A program made the position numbers and the translations under genes. A stretch of 64,000 bases of DNA from Brachycybe producta (lineage: Eukaryota > Arthropoda > Diplopoda > Playtdesmida > Andrognathidae): NCBI GenBank assembly GCA_036925085.1, contig JAUPFP010000027.1, positions 1,939,001 through 2,003,000 on the forward strand, written 5' to 3'. Numbering within the stretch: position 1 is the first letter of the stretch; the number at the start of each line of letters is the position of its first letter. Below are positions 46,282 to 56,663 of the stretch, in pieces. A model generated the notes under the pieces. That model was not told the DNA's origin, did no database searches, and was given only the letters and a program-made list of their open reading frames with translations.

Positions 46282-46380
46282 AAAACGTTTACTTAAGCCA
46301 AAGTGAAACTTAAAGCTAAATTTAAAAAAACTCTTGAATTGCGGTACGATTTAAGCTTAACTTTATTTTAAGCAACGTTT
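46282..46380. repeat. Palindromic family C element
   Basis: TAAAACGTTTACTTAAGCC, AAAGTGAAACTTAAAGC pair with GATTTAAGCTTAACTTTAT and TTTAAGCAACGTTTT. Left-arm-like sequence is at 15328-15375 and right-arm-like sequence at 34137-34172. Non-coding; ends uncertain. Confidence 0.55.
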
Positions 46381-46418
46381 TTGAATGTGATTCTCGGTTT
46401 CAATCAACATTATGATTG

Positions 46419-46688
46419 TTTATGAAAACTCGATTTTCCAACTCTTGATTAATTCTGTTTTTCAGAAAAGCAAAATTAACAGAAACTATAGGAAGTGTTT
46501 AAAAACTAGAAATGGGTCATTTTCAACCCGATATAAAAAGTTTATTTTGAAATATATCAACATGAAAATACCCGTAAATGATTAAACTACCCTTCTAGTA
46601 TCTAAATTACTTTCAAATTTCTCTTAATTTTGCTTCTGAAAAAAGAATATATAGTGAAGAGTTCGAAAGGCGTTTACACACCTTAAAA
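46419..46688. mobile_element. Family A MITE, copy 10
   Basis: AAAACTCGATTTTCCAACTC, TTGATTAATTCTGTTTTTCA, GGAAGTGTTTAAAAACTAGA, ACCCGATATAAAAAGTTTA, ATATCAACATGAAAATACCC, CTACCCTTCTAGTATCTAAA, TTTTGCTTCTGAAAAAAGAA, GAGTTCGAAAGGCG. The left arm lacks the TTTCATGTTGATATC section. Confidence 0.75.
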
Positions 46689-46948
46689 CCAACTTAAAAC
46701 AAAAGGAACTGAAGAAATAAGTTAGGCGTTAGCTCATTTTGACGCTACTTCATTTTAGCACAACTACATCAGCGCCACCATTTTTCTGAAGATTTCTTTC
46801 TTGTTTAGCTGTATATTGATTATTATCCATGGTTATACTGTATATTGAACATGAAAATAAAACTAACAGCCGTAATTGTTAAACATTGCGCACATTTGAG
46901 TAAAACGGGTTTTTTGCTAAAAGAAGAAACGCAATTTCAATTTAACGA

Positions 46949-46951
<3 letters not shown>

Positions 46952-46995
<44 letters not shown>
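46952..46995. repeat. (TC)n microsatellite
   Basis: A 44-base TC tract, translated as Ser-Leu in a false frame. Confidence 0.95.
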
Positions 46996-46998
<3 letters not shown>

Positions 46999-47287
46999 CT
47001 CCCTTTCTCTCAAATGAGACTAAACTTGAATTTATGGATTATTTTTGCGTTTGCAACTTACATAATCCACAGTTAAGCGTACAGCATAGTCTATATGTTT
47101 CTTTAGGGGTAAAAAAAAATAATTAAATGGCCTAGAATTAAAATGTTGATTTAGAAATATTCAAATGTATAAGTTTAAGATTGTTATTGTATTGGGGTGG
47201 GGGTGGGGGTGGTGGAGGTTATTTTTATAAAAGACAATTTCCTCTTTTTCATTCAAGTCTATGGGACCTTCTTTCAATATTGATTCG

Positions 47288-47327
47288 CCTCCTCCTCCTC
47301 CTCCTCCTCCTCCTCCTCCTCCTCCTT
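47288..47327. repeat. (CCT)13 microsatellite
   Basis: A 40-base CCT tract; poly-Leu in a false frame. Confidence 0.95.
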
Positions 47328-47667
47328 CATTTGTTTCAATTTCATCCAGAATTCATCCATTCATTAGAGAGAGCGAGAGAGAGATATGTTTGAATTCTGA
47401 GATGGATTATGGGTAGAAATTATAAATCTTCTCTTCTACCAATAGACCACATTTTAAACCCTGTAGACCTTAACTTTATATATGGGGGAATGACTTTATA
47501 TAGAAAAAGTACTAAGAACAAATAGAAAAAAAAATGTAGTTTAGTAGAAAAGGAAGATTTTGTGTTGTTGTTGTTCTATTGGAAGATCAAAGTCATCAAT
47601 AAAACGTACCAAGTGCAGCAAATTAAAGTAAATCCGGAGAGGGTTTTAACTCTTATTCCATCTTAGC

Positions 47668-47683
47668 CTCCCCCCCCCCCCCC
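47668..47683. repeat. C-rich homopolymer
   Basis: About 14-15 C in a row after GCCT. Confidence 0.85.
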
Positions 47684-47793
47684 TTTCTCTCTCGTTCAAG
47701 CTATAAATTTCTTCAAAATTAACATAAAAGAACACAAAACCACTTTATATGAAAAAGAGAAACTTTTTTTTGTCATCTAAGTTTCTGTTAAAA

Positions 47794-48260
47794 GTTTTAA
47801 AGACGTTTGCGTTTTCAGAAATGCAACACAAAGGAGCAATTGAAAGTGCGTTAGAAACTAGAACGGTAGCTGAATCACTTAATTCAGTATTTTTATGCTG
47901 ACATCTTTCAAAATAAACTTTTTATAAACACAAATTTTAAAAAAATAACTTTAAATTTGAGTGGTTTTCAAATATAAAAAGCTTATTTTGAAAAATCTCA
48001 ACATGAAACTATCACCCCTTAAAGTGATTGCGCTAACTACCCTTCTAGTTGATATCTTTCAAAATAAACTTTCTATAGGCAACAATTTTAAAAGTATCAT
48101 CTGCTTTAATTATAATTTTCAAACTGACGCGAAAACGTTTATTTTAAATAATATTAACATCAAAATACAATTTAGTAAATTGAGCAACCCTTTCTAGTTT
48201 CCAAAATATTTCTGTTAACTTTGCTTCTGAAAAACAGAATAAAATTTAAAAGCACCTTAA
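47794..48260. mobile_element. Family A MITE, copy 11 (with a partial internal duplication)
   Basis: GAAAGTGCGTTAGAAACTAG, AACGGTAGCTGAATCACTTA, GACATCTTTCAAAATAAAC, then CTACCCTTCTAGTTGATATC (48037) leads into a second TCTTTCAAAATAAACTTTC (48056). It ends TTTCTAGTTTCCAAAATAT, TTGCTTCTGAAAAACAGAAT, AAAGCACCTTAA. The mid-portion is repeated, so it looks like two copies fused. Confidence 0.75.
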
Positions 48261-48454
48261 TTTCAGCTATAATAATCTTTCTTAATTAATTGAAATTAAT
48301 TATTAATAAAGATACTTACATGTAAAAAAATATAAATACACGAAGAGTTCAGAAATTCGTTATGAATTTCGTTCGACAGGAAATAATCCATTTTGATTTT
48401 AGTTGAGTTTACAAAACTTTTGCGATGATCAAAAATTACATATATATTTTTGCT

Positions 48455-49242
48455 TGACCACTGACTGACCATGCAGTGTGTGGTTTTTGATTTTGAACTT
48501 TTTTAAAGGACACTTTTGTGTATGGGCTTCTTAAGAAAAAAGACCAGAAGTGAAGATGAGACCACAACATCTTAAATAAAAATGGTCAATGTGGTCATTG
48601 GAAGACAAAAAACAAAACAAGGAGACATCAACTATTTTTTTGGGCATGTTTTTGCCGTTGGCCCAAACAAAACTTTTCTTTGTTGTTTTTTATGAAAAAA
48701 AAAAGGGATCAAAGAATAAAACTTAAGGTCTTGTTGTGGCTGCCCTTGCCCTTGTCCATATATAAACAAGTCATACAATACAATGGTCACTGTAATTGGA
48801 GATGGGTCATAAAAAAGAACTTCAAAGAAGAAGAAGGCCCCCCAAAAAAAGTGAAACTGGGGTGAAGGGTGGTAATGGTCATTTGTGAATTTGACCATAC
48901 GTATACTAAACTCTCCCATCTTTATTGTAATGGCGTTTTTTCTTCTTCTTCTTCTTCTTCTGGCGAAGCTGTAATTCAGCGTAATAAAGGAATTACTGTT
49001 GTAAACATGGGAAAAAATAAAAACCTTTGATCCTTAAGTCGGTTAGGGCCCTAGTTATGGTCCAAGTTTAACATTTCTACCCTCCACCCCATCACTTTCT
49101 CTTTTTTTCTGTTTTTTCTTCTTCTATAATAAGATAAGATTTTATTGCATTTGACCATGAATGTTCAGGCATTAAGAGGACTAGGAAGGAGGAGAGGCCC
49201 TTTGGTCATTTTTTTTCCCTAAATGCCGTGACTCTCTGACCA
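48455..49242. promoter_or_regulatory. Local cluster of ten TGACCA/TGGTCA hexamers
   Basis: TGACCA at 48455, 48466, 48892, 49152 and 49237; TGGTCA at 48583, 48592, 48784, 48876 and 49203. Ten exact hexamers in 788 bp is far above the fraction of one expected by chance. TGACC(T/A) half-sites are bound by nuclear receptors, but spacing and orientation here are irregular. Function is inference; the cluster may instead be an eroded repeat. Confidence 0.3.
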
Positions 49243-49600
49243 TTGTGTGACAGTTGTCTTATCTGTTACAATGTTTTAAAACCTTCTGTGTTTTTTTTTG
49301 TACTAAAAAACGGAATTTTCCATTTTTTTTTTTGCAGAAAAGTGATTCTTATCACATTGAATTTTACGATTGATTGCATTTTGTGGTTCAGTATTCTATT
49401 TGTGTTATATTATGCTAATTAAAGTTGTGCTAACATGAGTTTATTGTAGAAACATTTGAAGATCGTGACAACTTTCAATGTCCTTTTGTTGTTGTTGTTG
49501 TTGTTGGTTAGAAACAGTAACATTTCACAATATATAAGATAATTGAGGTTTTTTGTTGTTGAATTGATTATATTTAATTGCATTTAGAATACTAATCAAG
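49243..49600. other. AT-rich stretch without gene
   Basis: A (GTT)n run at 49485-49506 is the only repeat. No gene. Confidence 0.45.
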
Positions 49601-49945
49601 TTTAAAGTTTAAACTCAGATTATTCTTGTCGGTCAGAAACTTGAATTTGTGTTTTAGAAACTAGAAAGGTAGTTGAATCACTTAATTCATTATTTTCATG
49701 TTGATATAATATCTTTTAAAATAAACTTTATATGGTCAGTTTGAAAATGATCCAATTTTAAGCAAATGATATTTTTTTAAATGTTTGTTTTATATAAAAA
49801 GTTTATTTTGAAAAAAAAAAATATATCAACATGAAAATACTATATTAAGCGATTTAGCTGCCCGTCTAGTTTCTAAAACATGCCTGAACGACAGAATATT
49901 CTAAGATCAATACGCGTTTACATTTTAAAAAAAACCCCATCTTAA
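49601..49945. mobile_element. Family A MITE, copy 12
   Basis: AAACTCAGATTATTCTTGTC, GTTTTAGAAACTAGAAAGGT, AGTTGAATCACTTAATTC, TATATAAAAAGTTTATTTTG, ATATATCAACATGAAAATAC, TAGCTGCCCGTCTAGTTTCT, AACGACAGAATATTCTAAGA, CCCCATCTTAA. Both arms present. Confidence 0.8.
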
Positions 49946-50038
49946 ATGCTTTGAGCTACTCTTCTAGTTTCTTAATATAGTTTTCTATTGATTTTCAAAA
50001 TTGATTTTTTTTTTCCTTTGTTCTTTTACCATTTTAAA

Positions 50039-50315
50039 TTAAGGTGGTTTTAAAAGTGTAAACGAAGCTCGAATTCTTTTGTTATTTCTGCCTTTTCAGG
50101 AGTCAAATGAAGAGAAACTTGAAAGTAAATTAGAAACTAGAATGGTATCTCAATCACTTAGGGATATTTTCATGTTGATATCTCGCAAAATAAACTTTTT
50201 ATTTCAGTTTTGAAAAAGATATCCACTTGAAAAGACGACAAGTGATTCATTCAGTTGCCGTTCTAGTTTCGAACACACATTTAATTTCTCCCCCCTTTTT
50301 TATAACCCATCTTAA
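50039..50315. mobile_element. Family A MITE, copy 13 (277 bp, both TTAA ends)
   Basis: Starts TTAAGGTGGTTTTAAAAGTG, then GAAGCTCGAATTC, TCAGGAGTCAAATGAAGAGA, AAATTAGAAACTAGAATGGT, TTTTCATGTTGATATCTCGC, GTGATTCATTCAGTTGCCG, TTCTAGTTTCGAACACACA. Ends ATAACCCATCTTAA. It shows the terminal TTAA at both sides best, with copy 15. Confidence 0.85.
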
Positions 50316-51359
50316 TGATTTTTCTTTCTGTGTTTTTTTTTAGGTAAGTCGTGAATTTGGGCATATTTTTTTTTTGTCTTTAAAACTTGAGTCAGAGAGG
50401 CAAAAAATAACTAAAACACCCTGTATTCTAAAGAAATGAGTAAGTTCAACTGATATATTTTAAAACTTTTATATTTTAAAACATCCACCACGTCTGTTTC
50501 TGTCTTTTTTATTGTAAATGCACTTAAAAAATAATCGCTGAAGCAAGTGACATTAAATATGACACACTTTTTGTAAAATGTTATTACATTATGTAATGTT
50601 TGATAACAATCGGCATCTTCTTCTTCTTCTTCTTGTTTGAAATGAAATCTAACTCGGGGTTGGTTATTCCTTAAACCATGCAGCAGCTTATATTGAATCC
50701 CCATGCTATTTTTAATGTAATTTTGAGATGTCCGTCCGGTGGAACATTTTGGGTGTGGTTACTATTACTGAATAATAAGCGGTAAAATTGTAGTTACTGG
50801 TTACAACCCCCTCCTCCTCCTCCTTCTCTGCACGTGTAACATCAGACGTGATGTTTTTACAAGAAATTCGTATTTACTGAAGAAGAATACATTTTAACCA
50901 ATTTTGAAATTGAAAAAAAATATATTTAATGTAGGTAAACTGTGTTTTTTTTTGTAAGATAATTACCATCAAATGAAATTATTAAAGTATCGTTATGAAA
51001 TTACAATTAAAAATATTCAAATTCAATTAGGAAAGTTTGGCTATTGGAACTTTTAAATTGAATTCTCAGGGAGTGTGGGGTGGGTGGGTGGGTAGTTGTC
51101 ATTATAGAAATATATTGCAGCTATGATTTCATGGATTATGAGTGTTATGAGCTAGATATGACAGTAAATTGTCATATCTAACTCACGAGAGAGTTCAAGT
51201 TGAAATGCAATATTTTATTATTGAATTGAATTTTGTTCGTTCTCTCACTCTTTCTAGTTTTTAACAAACTTTTAATTTCTACTGGAAATAACCACCTCCC
51301 TTTAAAAAAAAAGGAAAAGGTGGACTATTGGGAGTTATTTCCTTCCTGATATTTAGGGG

Positions 51360-51391
<32 letters not shown>

Positions 51392-51979
51392 TGCATCTTA
51401 AGTCAAAAAGTGTAGGAACGTGGATTAATTTTATTTTGTCCAATAAAATATTGTAATATAAAAATGGCCGTTTGCAAATTTTCTCGACGGAATCTCTCTC
51501 TCTCTCTCTCTTTTCTATGTATGTTATTATTATTAATACTGAAGCCCCATGTGCTTTCTGAACCCTACCCTGCAATAAATTACTTTTAAAAAACCGGGTC
51601 CGTGAACGGGTTATCACGCACAACCATTCCATTTTCGTTGTGTGTTATTCGTTTGACGTTCATTGATTTATTACATATATGCCATTTTAAGTAGGAACAT
51701 TTTTTTTTTGTTCATGATTATTACCATATTACATAGGATATGCATGCATTTAAATATAAAACGGATGGACGACAGACAACAACAGAAAAAATCGTGAATT
51801 CTCATTTTCATTCAGATATGATGAAATGTAGAAAATATATTACTGCATTTTTACTGATTTTTCATCACTAAAACGGTATACTTTAAATTCCACAAGAAAA
51901 TGTGGAACATTCTTTGAGCAAAATATATTTTCTCTTTCCTATTTCAAAAAGTTCACACCATATTCTTAGGCGCCTAAAT
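50316..51979. other. Low-complexity stretch without gene
   Basis: (CTT)n at 50617-50634, (GGGT)n near 51075, (GA)n at 51360-51387 and (CT)n near 51494-51511. Frames of 97 and 117 codons on the minus strand cross these runs. A GACAGTAAATTGTC hairpin lies near 51160. No gene. Confidence 0.5.
51360..51387. repeat. (GA)n microsatellite
   Basis: A 28-base GA tract. Confidence 0.95.
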
Positions 51980-52040
51980 AAGCGCCAAACTAAATAAAAC
52001 GTCAAAACATTTATATTAGAGTTTATTCAGGTTGGCGCTT
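51980..52040. repeat. GGCGCTT hairpin (word family J)
   Basis: AAGCGCCAAACTAAATAAAA pairs with GTTTATTCAGGTTGGCGCTT across 20 bp, with a few mismatches. AATCAGCGCCACC follows directly. Related words lie at 31491 (CAGTTTGGCGTTTATTCAG), 41542 (GTTTATTCAGTTTGGCGCT), 43515-43570 and 46767 (ATCAGCGCCACC). It may be the end of a further dispersed element. Confidence 0.5.
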
Positions 52041-52741
52041 AATCAGCGCCACCTTTCTTGAATGTTTTTTTTTTCCTCTGCAAATGTTGTCTTCTTTTTC
52101 TAGTGTTCCTATTGGTTAATTTTTGGTTTGCGTGACGAATTTTGTCTTCTTCAGAGAGAGGTCTGTTTTTCTGTTTATAAAAGGACCCTCTCTCTCTCTC
52201 TCTCTCTTATATAGAATTCCTAATATCTTTGAAGTGATGATTGATGATAGTCCAATGTTACCTTTGGCGAATTTTCCATCTTTTGTCTACTTGAAAGACG
52301 AGACTATAAGTCAACAAGACAATTTTTTTTTGTACCTTAAAAAAATATCTAGGCCTTCCAATAGATCATGTTACTTTTTGGAATAACTTTTTCTCTCTTT
52401 CTCTTGGATGAAATGTTTTTTAAGTTTATCTTAAAAAAGATTCAAGAGATAGATAACAAAAGATTCTTTTCTTTTTAAGTGGCTTCTTTTTTGAACAAAA
52501 AAAGGTGTTTTTTCCTTCTTCTTCTACCTTTTGTTCATTATCACATTAATTTTAACTTGAATTTTATTGTTGAAAATTATTGAAATCAAAACTCAGGGAG
52601 GGAATAAAAATGAGATTGAGGGTGAGATGGGAGGAGACAACCTTAAACTGTCTTACCTGTGAAAGGTAAACAAATTTCTCTATAGGATGTTCTTCTTCTG
52701 TAAATGTGGCTACCATCTACTATTAATACTAATGGACTTAA
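52041..52741. other. Stretch without gene
   Basis: (CT)n near 52190-52207 and CTTCTT runs. The 87-codon frame shows no recognisable domain. Confidence 0.45.
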
Positions 52742-53240
52742 AAGGCTCGGATTTGTATGCCAATATATCAAGCTAACGTTTACCAATCTGTGGCTCCAAG
52801 TGCCAATTGTGAAGTAACAAAACTTCCGTTTAGATCAACCAACAATTTAAACTATTTTCTTATCAAGAGATTGGTTAGAGGCTAAGATGTATGGTTACTA
52901 TCAGTCGTCAACTAGAGTTCTAGCCTCTAACTATTAATACTGATGGTTATGGCTGGGATTTGTTTGCCAATATCAAGCGATGGGTTTTCAATTTGTGGCC
53001 CAAGTGTCAATTGTGAAGCAACTGCAGTTATGTTTTTTATAATTAAAATGGCTGGTTAGAGGCTAGATGCCTAGTTACTATCAGTTGTCAACTAGAAAGT
53101 TCTAGCCTCTAACTAGTGATTTTCATTGAAAAAAAATCATAATTGTTGGCTGATCTAAACGGAGAATTCTTACTTCACAATTGGCTCTTGGGCCATAGAT
53201 TGAGAAACCTTTACTTGATAGTGCATAAAAATTCGAACCC
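52742..53240. mobile_element. Family B MITE, copy 3 (two copies fused)
   Basis: A first left end at 52742 (GGCTCGGATTTGTATGCC, CAATCTGTGGCTCCAAGTG, CAATTGTGAAGTAACAAAAC) runs through GGTTAGAGGCTAAGATG to TAGCCTCTAACTATTAATAC. A second left end then starts at about 52949 (GGCTGGGATTTGTTTGCC, TTTGTGGCCCAAGTGTC) and closes with the usual right end: TTACTTCACAATTGGCTCTT, GGGCCATAGATTGAGAAACC, GCATAAAAATTCGAACCC. TAATAAT follows directly. Confidence 0.8.
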
Positions 53241-54908
53241 TAATAATGGTTTTATATTAACTCAGAAAAGAAGGTTGTGTTACACCATTTGTAAAATATG
53301 GCAATTTTCCTTTTTATTTTGGAAGAGAGATTCTTCCAAAAAGTTCAGTCTTTTGCACTTTTTAAAGATAACATTGAGTCGGATGGACAACAAAGGAAAA
53401 TCAGAAGAGAAACCCTGATAAAAATTAATCAACTTTTTGGACAAGTGTTTTTATCTGACCCAGGGTTAGTTATCAAACTTATACATTTCTTAGAGGGGGC
53501 GGATCACGGTATTTTTTTCTTCTTCTTGCTCCTTGAAGGCCTTTTGGGAGCAAAAAAGGAGACATTCACTCTTTTCCATCCATCAGGGGTCGTTGGTAGT
53601 TGTTGTCAAACGTGATGGATGATCCGTTACGACAGTGATTTACATTGGTCAGGGTGCACAAGTTTTGTCTCCACCTCTTTTGGTATAGCCCCCCTATAGA
53701 TATATGTGACACCCCTCCCTATGGTGGTGTAGAGCAATGGGTGCTGGTTAATAGTTACCCTGTTGTATTGGTGTATTTCACTTCAAGAATGGCAAGAATA
53801 TCAGTCAATGTCTGCAGCAAAAAAAAAAAAAAAAGGTTCAGAGAGCTAAAACGAAAATTAATCAAACTGTTACACAGATTTTGTGTGTTTGAAAAATACG
53901 ATTGGATGATTTCTACCAACATATATGAAAGGGAGGAATATACAAACGAATAAAAAAAGCAAAACTTTTAGGCATTTTGATGAAAATATGGAAGAGTCTC
54001 AGGAGAGGGTGGGTTACTTTTAATATTACACCTGATAGGTGCTGATATTGGACAAATATGAAGAAGAAGAAAAAAATTGCACTTACATATATAACCCTCC
54101 TGTAAGTTTATACTTTACAGAAAGCAATTGTAATAAGGAACAAAGAGGGGGTTGGATAGAAAAATAATAATGGGGGGGGGGAATTGTAATTTTGTAGGTG
54201 GTATTTTATTTATCAACCCCCCTTCCTCTTGGATCATCATCAAACTAAGGAGAGGATTCTTCTTCAAAAGGCATTTTTGTGATAAAAAGTCATTTGGTAG
54301 TTGGTGTGAAATGCAATCGGATCATCTTCAAATTTCTACTTTTTAATAATGGTTGAGATTTTCTCATCTCATTTTTATATATATATTGTTTAATAATTTT
54401 AATAAGTTGGTTTTGAAGAAGATTTTTTTTAAAATTTACGATGTTAAAATGCTGCTCCAGTAGTTAAGTAGTTTGATGACATTTTCTTGTTTTTGAATTG
54501 TGTTTTCTAGTCTACAAATTGACTATATAATTTTTCTGGAAGTTCTCTTTATTTTGGAGGTGTTTTTTTGAAGCTTCTTCTGCTTGAAGACTTACTCTGA
54601 GGGTCGTAAATATTTTTCATTTCAGGTGGGTGTTTAAATATTTGCTTCTATATAGTGCGAATTTTATCGTTGTTTGTGCATTTGTGTCATTCTAGTATAT
54701 AGTTAGTTATCTATTAACCTATATTTGAACCTCTCTTAATATGTCTCAGATGGTGATGATGATGATGATGATGATGATCACTAAACATAAATAGGAACAA
54801 TGCACTGTATGTGTCATATTTGTATCACTTTTATGTTTGGGGGGTTTTCAACTCCGGGGTAGAAAAAAAAAGACACATTGGAGGTGAGGGAAATTAATTA
54901 ATGTAGAA
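53241..54908. other. Stretch with several short unrecognised frames, no gene called
   Basis: Three overlapping plus-strand frames of 91-105 codons (53143-53953) have no domain I know. The first begins inside family B. An A15 run sits at 53819-53834 and (GAT)n at 54755-54779. I do not call a CDS. Confidence 0.4.
54755..54779. repeat. (GAT)8 microsatellite
   Basis: A 25-base GAT tract. Confidence 0.9.
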
Positions 54909-55186
54909 TTAAGATGGGTTTATCTTGAACAGCTGATAATTATCGATTTAACTCTTGATTATTCTGTCGTTTTAGAAACTAGAAAGGGTATAGCTGAATC
55001 ACTTAATAGCGTGTTTTCATGTTGATATCTTTCAAAATAAACTTTTTATAGACAAAATTTAAAACATATTGTCTATTTTAAAGTTAATTGACATAAAAAG
55101 TTTATTTTGAAAGATATCAAACATGAAAATACCCTTAAGTGATTGAGCTACCCTTGTATATAATTTCTAAAATATTTTCTAGTTTC
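54909..55186. mobile_element. Family A MITE, copy 14
   Basis: Starts TTAAGATGGGTTTATCTTG, AACAGCTGATAATTATCGAT, TTAACTCTTGATTATTCTG, GTTTTAGAAACTAGAAAGGG, TTCATGTTGATATCTTTCAA, AATAAACTTTTTATAGAC. Then AAAGATATCAAACATGAAAA, CCCTTAAGTGATTGAGCTAC. Its left end is the AGCTGTTCATAAACCATCTTAA-type end of other copies, seen inverted, which shows that either arm type can stand at either side. Confidence 0.8.
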
Positions 55187-56247
55187 AAATGCATCTTTAG
55201 AAATTCTTTCATAAGTTATTCTGAAATACATGAAATTAATTTTAGTTGAATTTCATTTCTATAAAAAAAACTTAAATTACATCTGTTCTTCTAGAGAAAT
55301 AGATGATGTGTGTGTGTTTATGGGGGTAGAAAGAATTCAGAAGAAGCCGAATAACGATTAGTGTAATTAATTAAATGACACTTATTGCTTCTATTGCAAT
55401 ACTTAATTATTATGACTATTAAATCTCCCCCCCCCCCAAACTTATTTCCCCCTTCCCCTCCCCATTATTCTCCTCTTTACTTTGCTATGTACCCTGGTAT
55501 ATGACTGACTGATGTAATTATTTACATTCTTCTTTGAGACTTATTTGGATATAAGAGAGGAGAGAATTCGTGTCATGAAAATGTTGACTCTCCCTTTTAC
55601 CCCTCTACTCTTTTTCTATTCTCTCTCTCCTCCTCCTCCTCCTCTTGTCTCTTCTAGTTTCCACCCCGTCATTTTCATTATGTGCCCATTTAGCTGATTT
55701 TTTTAATGTCTTTTTGCTCTTTCAAGTCTCTTTCGTGGAGATTTTTCTATTATGATGATGATGATGATGATGTTTTCTAAACTCCTCTAGTCTAGAGTCA
55801 GTCATCTTAATGTAAATATGTTTAGCCCTGTATTTGGTGTGTATGTATGTTATGCTAACATATATACAATATGCGTCATCTGTTGTACAAATTGCACTTG
55901 TACAACAACATGTGACATACTATATTACATACTTTACTTTGTGTAGTTATACTTGCATTATGCATAAGGCAGTCTTTCTTTTTTCCCCCCTTTTCTAGTT
56001 TATAGAATATGGATGTTGTTTTCAAAGGTTAAAATCTTTTTTGCGTGTATTTGTAATTCAGCATTTAGGGAAAGATCACACCTGCTGAAAAAAAATCCTA
56101 CTTTGTAAGGAATTTACCAGAAGCGCCATATTATCTTTTGAGTGCAAATGAACACAGAATTTTTTTATTTCTAATTCTGTTTTCTAGTGGGTTTTCAGCT
56201 TGCGCGATCCTTCCTTTAGTAATTTATTTTAAAAAAAGAGTAGATGC
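55187..56247. other. Stretch without gene
   Basis: C9 near 55427, CTCC runs near 55628, (ATG)n at 55753-55773 and a TTGTACAA hairpin (GTTGTACAA, ATTGCAC, TTGTACAAC) at about 55879-55905. No gene. Confidence 0.5.
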
Positions 56248-56633
56248 TTAAGGTGGTTTTAAAGTGTAAAAACGTCTCTGGAACTCTTGATTAATTCTCT
56301 CTTTCAGGTTCAAATTGAAGAAAAAGAGACTCGAAATTGTCGTTTAGTATCACTTAAAGGGGGTATGTTTTCATGTTGGTATCTTTCAAAATAAACTTTT
56401 TATGTCAGTTTGATAATGAATCATTTTAAACAAAATGTTTTTTTTTTAAATTCTTATCTATAAAGATTTAAATTTTTGATCAATATTAATATGAAAATGT
56501 GTCCTTAAGTAATGGAGCTACTCTTCTAGTTTCTAAAACACTTCTCTAGTTTTTTTTTCTTCTTAATCTCTAGTCTTCTGAAAGACAGAATAATGAAAGA
56601 GTTCGACAATCAGCTGTTCATAAACCATCTTAA
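56248..56633. mobile_element. Family A MITE, copy 15 (386 bp, both TTAA ends)
   Basis: The most complete copy. Starts TTAAGGTGGTTTTAAAGTG, then ACGTCTCTGGAACTCTTGAT, TAATTCTCTCTTTCAGGTTC, TTTTCATGTTGGTATCTTTC, CAAAATAAACTTTTTATGTC. Right arm: AATATTAATATGAAAATGTG, GAGCTACTCTTCTAGTTTCT, TTCTGAAAGACAGAATAATG, GTTCGACAATCAGCTGTTCA, and closes AAACCATCTTAA. No ORF. Confidence 0.85.
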
Positions 56634-56663
56634 ATTATTACTTTTGTTGAGAAAATAAATAAG

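Noticed and set aside
51279-51632. Minus-strand frame of 117 codons
   Set aside because: Crosses two GA/CT microsatellites; the rest is Lys/Ile/Phe-rich AT sequence with no domain.
53225-53245. TTCGAACCC at the family B end as a possible B box of a SINE
   Set aside because: Family B is symmetric with inverted arms, has no A box and no A-tail, which fits a MITE rather than a SINE.
53143-53953. Three plus-strand frames of 91-105 codons in a row
   Set aside because: Different frames, no recognised domain, the first begins in a MITE and the third has a poly-Lys run from A15. Not enough for a gene model.
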